From positions 1 to 5,200 of the forward strand of contig CALZJL010000104.1 in the NCBI GenBank assembly GCA_945787625.1: a stretch of DNA of 5,200 bases, written 5' to 3'. The position numbers and the translations under genes are program-made. The stretch's first letter is position 1. Every line of letters starts with the position of its first letter. Shown in pieces: positions 4,844 to 5,200 of the stretch. Below the pieces are notes generated by a model. That model saw nothing but the letters and a program-made list of their open reading frames with translations. It was not told the origin of the DNA and did no database searches. Source of the DNA: an uncultured Prevotellaceae bacterium. GTDB lineage: Bacteria; Bacteroidota; Bacteroidia; Bacteroidales; Bacteroidaceae.

Positions 4844-5200
4844 CTAGTCCTTCTTTTTCTTCTTTTTTACTTTGTCTTCGATCATCAAGTTGGCGCACTC
4901 CTGACGATCTGCTCCAAGTTCGACAGCCTTGCGAATATCGGCATGGGCGCGAGAAGTCTGCTTGAAATCTTTATATAGCAAAGCTCTTGAGATATAAAAG
5001 TCAGCGACATCGTCACGCAACTCAATGGCGCGATTCATATCCTTCAGAGCTTTCTCATATTCTCTGCGTTTTTGATACAGACCACCACGCATTATCAGCA
5101 CCTCAGGGTCGTCGGGCCAGTATCGTACGAGCACGTCCATTTGCTCCATAGCCTCGTATGGTCGTCCGTCAGCATCATTGACGAGCACAAGTCCCATACG
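4844..5200 (-). CDS. Tetratricopeptide-repeat protein, C-terminal part (5' end outside window)
   Basis: The frame is open to the window edge, and the ATG at 5197 is probably internal, so only about the last 118 residues are visible. Two clear TPR units are present: one starting PEVLIMRGGLYQKRREYEKA (residues 31-50 from that Met) and running to AIEL at 57-60, and one at about 65-97 (ADFYISRALLYKD to AVELGAD). The residues before 30 (EAMEQMDVLVRYWPDD) look like the second helix of an earlier unit. The protein ends in a lysine-rich tail, KVKKKKKKD (109-117). TPRs are protein-interaction scaffolds; the partner and cellular location cannot be told because the N-terminus, including any signal or lipoprotein sequence, is missing. 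It ends about 97 bases before the -33 element of the next promoter, with no clear terminator in between. Confidence 0.85.
   Translation of the reverse strand, partial: RMGLVLVNDADGRPYEAMEQMDVLVRYWPDDPEVLIMRGGLYQKRREYEKALKDMNRAIELRDDVADFYISRALLYKDFKQTSRAHADIRKAVELGADRQECANLMIEDKVKKKKKKD

Overview
The window looks like a chromosomal segment of a Bacteroidales bacterium, most likely Prevotellaceae. The support is the RpoC C-terminus ending in LDFDDF, two promoters of the Bacteroidetes -33/-7 type (TAnnTTTG), A-rich start contexts without clear Shine-Dalgarno sequences, a QueA-family protein of the long form I associate with Bacteroidetes, and an orphan protein resembling the RecQ C-terminus of that phylum. 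There is no sign of phage, plasmid, transposon or CRISPR. The genus is an inference.

Layout. Positions 1-156 hold the last codons of rpoC on the + strand, closed by a strong hairpin terminator (195-245). A separate promoter (284-316) then drives a 240-residue gene (379-1101). Its product looks like the RQC and helix-turn-helix C-terminus of RecQ without any helicase or zinc domain. This gene converges on a minus-strand group across a shared hairpin (1126-1169). The minus-strand group reads, in transcription order, exonuclease III (4579-3803), a QueA-family tRNA-modification enzyme (3803-2544, start overlapping the xth stop as TAATG), and O-acetylhomoserine sulfhydrylase MetY (2525-1197). The close packing suggests one operon. 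At the right edge lies the 3' part of a minus-strand TPR protein (5200-4844).

The densest non-coding region is 4580-4843, upstream of xth. In minus-strand order it contains: a perfect 16-bp palindrome holding an exact FNR-type half-site pair (4786-4801); a -33/-7 promoter (4747-4718); an RNA of about 70 nt that resembles the Bacteroidales-1 RNA (identity not verified) and ends in a strong intrinsic terminator (4676-4644); and six tandem 8-bp repeats (4633-4586) next to the xth start codon. I saw no other promoter of this type between the terminator and xth. The RNA could therefore be an independent sRNA, a conditional terminator for the xth-queA-metY operon, or both. A 10-bp stretch of the RNA is perfectly complementary to a repeat unit beyond the terminator.

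The protein-coding content is mostly housekeeping: transcription, DNA repair, tRNA modification and sulfur assimilation. The items worth following up are the orphan RQC-HTH protein and the compact regulatory region before xth.
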